This document shows, piece by piece, positions 59,137 through 63,321 of a DNA stretch of 63,321 bases. Where the stretch lies: contig JABIAY010000034.1 in assembly GCA_018653085.1 (NCBI GenBank), positions 1 through 63,321 on the forward strand, given 5' to 3'. This DNA comes from Nitrospina sp. (lineage in GTDB: Bacteria; Nitrospinota; Nitrospinia; Nitrospinales; VA-1). Every line of letters begins with the position of its first letter. Position 1 is the first letter of the stretch. Made by a program: the position numbers and the translations under genes. The notes under the pieces are model-generated. The model was given only the letters and a program-made list of their open reading frames with translations, was not told where the DNA came from and ran no database searches.

Positions 59137-61755
59137 TCAGGTTTTCAGGAATTGTTCTTCAACCAGAGCCACTTCTTCTTCCCGGGTGTTCACCCTGCCC
59201 ATCACCCGTGCATCCCGAAGCGCATTGAATACAGACTGAAAAACCGGGCCGGGTTCCAGTCCCATTTCCACCAGGTCATCCCCTGTCAGCGAGGGTTCTG
59301 CCTTGCCCTGATACTGGGTAAAATAAACATTCGCATACTGGTTGAGCCGGTCCGAGGAAGACTTTGCTATCAAAAAAATAACCGCTTCAACAGAAAGGCT
59401 GGCAAAGGTATGGTAAATCTCCTTCGGGCCCCACTCCTTTTGGGACTTCAGCCGTTCCAAACTCTCACGGCAGGCGGTCCTATCCGCCTCTAGTAAGCTT
59501 TTCATTCGAGTTGGAAGTTGAAGGCGATCAGCCGCTTTCAAAAACGCTTCTTCCTCCAGAGAATGAAACAACCCTATAAAATAAACCCGCCAGATTTCCG
59601 GCTCTCTGGGAAGAGTGGTCATACCCGCCCAGGAAATCACCGGTTCCAGCCTTGCCAGAGTTTCCATGTCTTCAGGGTCTTGCAACATTTCCGGCGAAAC
59701 GAACTGAAACAAATCAAACTCCCGCATCCTATGTATGCAGTCCATCGGGCGTTTCTCTTTGAGGAGCAGTTTAATCTCGTTGAACAAACGCGTTCCGCTT
59801 AAAGAATCGACCAGACGCTTTTTGATGGTGGTGCGCATAAACGACTCGGCCTGTTTGCCCATTGCGAAACCAAATCTCTGCTCAAACCGTATGGCCCTGA
59901 ACAACCGGCAAGGATCTTCAATAAAACTCAAACTATGCAGGACATGGATTTCCCGATTTTTTAAATCCCTTTCCCCGTTAAAAAAATCGATCAGGCAAAA
60001 CGCGTTTGCCCCTGTCAGCTTAACCGCCATGCAGTTTATGGTGAAGTCACGCCGAAAAAGATCAGACTTGACCGAACTTTTTTCTACTGTCGGCAAAGCA
60101 CCGGGATGCTGGTAATATTCCATACGTGCTGTAGCCACATCTATGCGATAGCCATCAGGGAAAATCACTACAGATGTGCCGAATTTTTCATGCGACTTCA
60201 TCCTGCCGCCAAATTCTTCCGTCAGGTGGGAGGCAAAAGAAATCCCTTCCCCTTCAACAACAATATCAACATCCTGATTAGGGATATTCAAAAGCAGGTC
60301 CCTCACGAAACCTCCAACCGCGTAAACAGACAGGTTCAAACGGTCCCCGACCTGGGCAATGCGTTCAAGAAGTTTGAAAACATTCTTATCCAGCCTTTCC
60401 TTGACCAGACTCTTCAGGCTCTTCGGGTCTCCGACCTTTCCCTGGAACGGGATTTTGGAAGATGCCATATCATTGTGCAACGCCCGGAGCAGGTCGCCCC
60501 GGCTCACTACACCGATCAACCTGTTCTCAGAATCGACAACGGGAATGAGTTTCTGTTTTTCTTCTATCACCAGCGGGACTATCGACTTGAAATAAGCCTC
60601 GGGAGTCGTGACCGCAAAGCGGCTTATCATCAAGTCCTCCACACAGTCCTTTTCCATAGCATGGTGAATGGCTTTTTCTACAATCTGGCGGGTAATCAGG
60701 CCTACCGGTTGCTCCCCGGACAGGACCGGAAGCGTATTCAAATTATAAAGCGTCAGTTTTTTTTCAACCGATTGAATGCTGTCGCTCACCTCCACCGCAA
60801 TGGCAGGAGCATGCATGATGTCCCTGATCCGGCTCAACGGTTGAACCAGGCTTATCAGGTTACCCAGCAGTTTTTCCCTTGCTTGTACAAGTGGGAGGTC
60901 CTTAATGGTGGCAGACGCCGCGCTTTCATGACCGCCTCCCCCAAAAACCTGAGCCAGCTCCGCGACATTGACTTCCGGGATACTACTGCGTGCGATTAAA
61001 TAGATTCTCTTGTCCAGCCGAATCAAGGCGAACACGGCAGAAAGATTTTCCAAATCCATGACGTTTTGAACCACATAAGCCAGGTCCCGGACAAAATGAT
61101 CGGAAGATGCTGTAGTCAGTGAAACCTCAACACCGTTTATCAGGTGACTTTCCAAACTGGATACCATTCCATTGAAAATGTCCAGTTGTTCCGGGTTCAA
61201 CTTTTGCCGCATATAACTGGAAACCCGGTTCAAGTCCGCTCCCCGCTTAATCAGGTCTCCGGCGGCTGTCAGGTCCTCTGGAGTTGTGGAAACGGCGACC
61301 AGCGAATGCGTATCCTGATAAATCCCCAGAACCATCAAGGTACATTCTTCCGGTGTTAGCGACACATTCTTTTCAAGTAAAATTTCGTGAAGGAGAGTGC
61401 TCGTGGCACCTCTTTTTTTTATTATCTTCCGACCAACTTTGAGTTCAAGTTGTGGGTCCGGGTGGTGATCATAAATATGAACCTCCACCTGCGAATCATC
61501 CAGCAGAGGACCAAAAACCCCAATCCTTTCCGGCGCGTGGGTATCGACAACCACTAAAAGCCTGACCTGGTCCAGAGGGATATCCTTGATTCGGGTGAAT
61601 TTCAGGTGAGGGCTTTCCTCTTTCAGAAAATCATCCACCAAACGCTCTGCGGAACCTGGAAGGACCAGATGGGCCTGTGGATACAGCTTTTTAGCCGCCA
61701 TCATGGAAGCCAGGCAATCAAAGTCCGCGTTCAAATGTGTTGTGATGACTTGCAT
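59137..61755 (-). CDS. DHH-CBS-CCA tRNA nucleotidyltransferase fusion protein
   Basis: This 872-residue protein has three modules. Residues ~1-300 form a DHH/DHHA1 phosphoesterase (HLNADFDCLASMMA, VVDTHAPERIG, IYDHHPD; GGGGHESAASA). Residues ~310-430 form a CBS pair (IMHAPAIAVEV, LPVLSGEQPVGLITR, IPVVDSENRLIGVVSRGDLL). Residues ~455-870 form a class II poly(A) polymerase/CCA-adding head and RNA-binding domain (YAVGGFVRDLLLN, QDVDIVVEG with catalytic DxD, RRDFTINCMAV, DPCRLFRAIRFEQRF). It likely adds CCA, or part of it, to tRNA; the DHH part may process small RNAs or cyclic dinucleotides (inference). Confidence 0.92.
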   Translation of the reverse strand: MQVITTHLNADFDCLASMMAAKKLYPQAHLVLPGSAERLVDDFLKEESPHLKFTRIKDIPLDQVRLLVVVDTHAPERIGVFGPLLDDSQVEVHIYDHHPDPQLELKVGRKIIKKRGATSTLLHEILLEKNVSLTPEECTLMVLGIYQDTHSLVAVSTTPEDLTAAGDLIKRGADLNRVSSYMRQKLNPEQLDIFNGMVSSLESHLINGVEVSLTTASSDHFVRDLAYVVQNVMDLENLSAVFALIRLDKRIYLIARSSIPEVNVAELAQVFGGGGHESAASATIKDLPLVQAREKLLGNLISLVQPLSRIRDIMHAPAIAVEVSDSIQSVEKKLTLYNLNTLPVLSGEQPVGLITRQIVEKAIHHAMEKDCVEDLMISRFAVTTPEAYFKSIVPLVIEEKQKLIPVVDSENRLIGVVSRGDLLRALHNDMASSKIPFQGKVGDPKSLKSLVKERLDKNVFKLLERIAQVGDRLNLSVYAVGGFVRDLLLNIPNQDVDIVVEGEGISFASHLTEEFGGRMKSHEKFGTSVVIFPDGYRIDVATARMEYYQHPGALPTVEKSSVKSDLFRRDFTINCMAVKLTGANAFCLIDFFNGERDLKNREIHVLHSLSFIEDPCRLFRAIRFEQRFGFAMGKQAESFMRTTIKKRLVDSLSGTRLFNEIKLLLKEKRPMDCIHRMREFDLFQFVSPEMLQDPEDMETLARLEPVISWAGMTTLPREPEIWRVYFIGLFHSLEEEAFLKAADRLQLPTRMKSLLEADRTACRESLERLKSQKEWGPKEIYHTFASLSVEAVIFLIAKSSSDRLNQYANVYFTQYQGKAEPSLTGDDLVEMGLEPGPVFQSVFNALRDARVMGRVNTREEEVALVEEQFLKT

Positions 61756-61827
61756 GATCAGAAGAGTTAGCTATTATTAATAATAAATTCAATTAGTTGT
61801 ACAAACAACCACTAAGGAAAGTTGAGT

Positions 61828-61851
61828 TATATAGGCAACTATATAGGCAAT
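61828..61851 (+). repeat. 12-bp tandem repeat TATATAGGCAAY
   Basis: TATATAGGCAAC (61828-61839) is followed directly by TATATAGGCAAT (61840-61851). It lies ~110 bp from the tRNA-Pro fragment. Such short direct repeats may be arm-type recombinase sites, but this is only a possibility. Confidence 0.6.
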
Positions 61852-61950
61852 GATGCCTTTCTTGAAACAATTACTATAAATTCTATCTTATTTTGACTAT
61901 AACGGGGAGAAGAAACAAACACGGCCTCTGAGAGTACAACTGACATCATT

Positions 61951-62070
<120 letters not shown>

Positions 62071-62080
62071 CGTTTTTGAC

Positions 62081-63232
62081 CTATGCGTGACTGGGCAAAG
62101 CTTCCACCGCTTTCCGAAGCCTTTCGGGGCTCAAGTGCGCATATCTTTGAGTTGTGGCAATATCTTTATGACCGGCCAATTCCTTGACTGCATAAAGGTC
62201 CACGCCCTGCTGTACCAGTTGTGAGCAAAAGTCATGTCTTAGGTCATGAAACCGGAAATCAGGGTAACCTGCCTTCCTACATGCTTTCTTGAACGCTCTG
62301 GTAACACCCCATGCGGTGTACTCCGTTCCGTTGTTGTGACAAAACACAAATGCGGATCGAATTAGTACTACCTTGTTGGATTGCCCCGCTCGGGCCTTGC
62401 AATTCTTTTGTACTTCAAGAATACGATAAGCCTGTTCGTTGAGCGGTATTCCCAGGTGTTCGGAGTTTTTCATTACTCCAGCGTCCAAAATAACCATGCG
62501 TTGCTGCATGTCTACTTGAGACCATTTAAGGTTGACCACGTTTGCCCGGCGAAGTCCGGTATATTTGGCTAATAACACAATGGGTCTCACCCAATCAGGT
62601 AAGCAGTCAAAAATTTGCGCAAATACTTCTGGCGTAAAATATTTAACCCGCTTATTTTCCTTCTCCCGCTTCACACCAGAAACGGGATTAAAAGAACACC
62701 ATCTCCAAACTTTAATAGCTTGGTTGAACATAGCCGAAAGCAATCCAAGTTCACGGTTGATTGTGCGTTTGCCGAAATGACGGCCTTTTTCCTCGAATGC
62801 TTTTAACGCTTCTTTACCAAGTTTCTTTAGCTGGCTCTTTTCCTTTTCAAGCCGACACTTCCATTTTTTAGCAAAGTCTCTTCGTCTTTGCAGTTTAAAC
62901 TTGAATACAAGGTCTGGCGTGATTTGGTTTAGCAACTTATCGCCAAAGAAACTAGTAAGAACGATAGCAAACCTGTTTTCATCTGCTTGCGAATTTAACG
63001 ATTTGTCGGAAGTGATCTCCGCCAAGTACCGTTCAACAAGTTTAGTAAATGGGAAGGATTTAAGGTTCTCGTCAGGAAAATGTTTTTCCCGTGCCAGCCC
63101 ATCAACTCGTTTACGGTAAATTTGCTCCGCAAGCTTTTTGTTAGTTGCTTTTGTGTTCTCTCGGTGACGGATTCCCTGATTGGTTGTAGAAAACCAGTAA
63201 AATTTGCTTCCTTGGGGCTTATAGATTCCCAT
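62081..63232 (-). CDS. int: tyrosine recombinase/phage-type integrase
   Basis: This 383-residue site-specific recombinase has an N-terminal SAM-like/arm-binding region (~1-170; KLAEQIYRKRVDGLAREK), then a catalytic domain with the expected residues: Arg in YTGLRRANVVNL, HDLRHDF (HxxR), LAGHKDIATTQRY (His and Tyr nucleophile, ~360). Excellent ribosome site (AAGGAGG, six bases from the ATG at 63232). It points to the tRNA-Pro fragment, its likely target. Its last residues read ALPSHA. Confidence 0.92.
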   Translation of the reverse strand: MGIYKPQGSKFYWFSTTNQGIRHRENTKATNKKLAEQIYRKRVDGLAREKHFPDENLKSFPFTKLVERYLAEITSDKSLNSQADENRFAIVLTSFFGDKLLNQITPDLVFKFKLQRRRDFAKKWKCRLEKEKSQLKKLGKEALKAFEEKGRHFGKRTINRELGLLSAMFNQAIKVWRWCSFNPVSGVKREKENKRVKYFTPEVFAQIFDCLPDWVRPIVLLAKYTGLRRANVVNLKWSQVDMQQRMVILDAGVMKNSEHLGIPLNEQAYRILEVQKNCKARAGQSNKVVLIRSAFVFCHNNGTEYTAWGVTRAFKKACRKAGYPDFRFHDLRHDFCSQLVQQGVDLYAVKELAGHKDIATTQRYAHLSPERLRKAVEALPSHA

Positions 63233-63321
63233 AAGCCACCTCCTTTCTGGAAGCTACTTTCAAGTCCGGTTTCCCGTCATCTGTCGACTGAATTGTAGCA
63301 GAGGAGAAATCAGCTTCAAAC
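63233..63321. other. right end of window, upstream of integrase
   Basis: Only 89 bases. They contain the integrase ribosome site (63239-63245 on the minus strand) and no other recognisable feature. Confidence 0.6.

Noticed and set aside
60106..60999. 297-codon plus-strand frame within the DHH-CBS-CCA gene
   Set aside because: Opposes conserved domains; no start signals; shadow.

Overview
The window reads as one chromosomal segment of a Gram-negative bacterium with an outer membrane. It carries a type II secretion secretin, several lipoprotein signals, PBP1A, covalently bound c-type haems and tetraprenyl-type quinone side-chain synthesis. Gene content (many haem proteins, a radical-SAM haem-type enzyme, protein-thiocarboxylate-style cysteine genes, an operonic T2SS with PilM/N/O-like parts) suggests a marine respiratory lineage such as Nitrospinota. 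That placement is an impression from gene content and was not tested.

Layout. 1-704: 3' end of a collagen-like fibre protein. 800-3055: divergent c-type cytochrome lipoprotein and radical SAM/SPASM protein with a PCP-reductase-like tail. 3081-3577: a small DUF559 endonuclease-like unit bounded by 32-bp inverted repeats, its ORF frameshifted. 4489-8660: a secreted STN/HEAT protein and a 1033-residue HYR/PKD/Big_1 surface protein, ending at a strong terminator. 9065-20671: complete gspC-E-F-G-H-I-J-K-L-M-D operon (no peptidase gspO). The secreted multidomain protein just upstream is a plausible client. 20841-25562: sulfur/amino-acid cluster with two cysteine synthase paralogues, a threonine synthase-like enzyme, a ThiS/MoaD-like carrier ending in Gly-Gly-Ala, its E1-like activator and a 2Fe-2S ferredoxin. 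These could form a carrier-based cysteine (or homocysteine) route.

25618-30362 (minus): TPR protein, cyclic-nucleotide-binding protein and a heterodimeric ABC exporter. 30523-31947: ManC. 32168-37306 (minus): an envelope operon of XRE regulator, unknown membrane protein, PBP1A and SPOR protein. 37705-38097: unknown protein behind a good sigma-54 promoter. 38128-46313: radical SAM protein with a small helical partner, a small lipoprotein, BirA, HEAT protein, glycosyltransferase, polyprenyl synthase, AMMECR1 and DUF2062 protein. 46518-56436: aldo/keto reductase, MBL-fold enzyme, duplicated Tll0287-type cytochrome, PHP phosphoesterase, a metallophosphoesterase fused to a tetrahaem cytochrome, DsbA and a C-terminal processing protease. 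56561-61755 (minus): two leucine-rich-repeat proteins, a purine permease and a DHH-CBS-CCA-transferase fusion. 61951-63232: tRNA-Pro 3' fragment with a tyrosine recombinase, the edge of an integrated element.

The most unusual signal is a family of dispersed modular repeats (31941-56527) with core CCACTAGGCGTGGGGCC. In five genes the TAG of this core is the gene's own stop codon, so unrelated proteins end in His-stop or nearly so. Other signals worth attention are the DUF559 inverted-repeat unit, the Gly-Gly-Ala sulfur carrier, the SH3-containing lipoprotein secretin and the disrupted tRNA attachment site.
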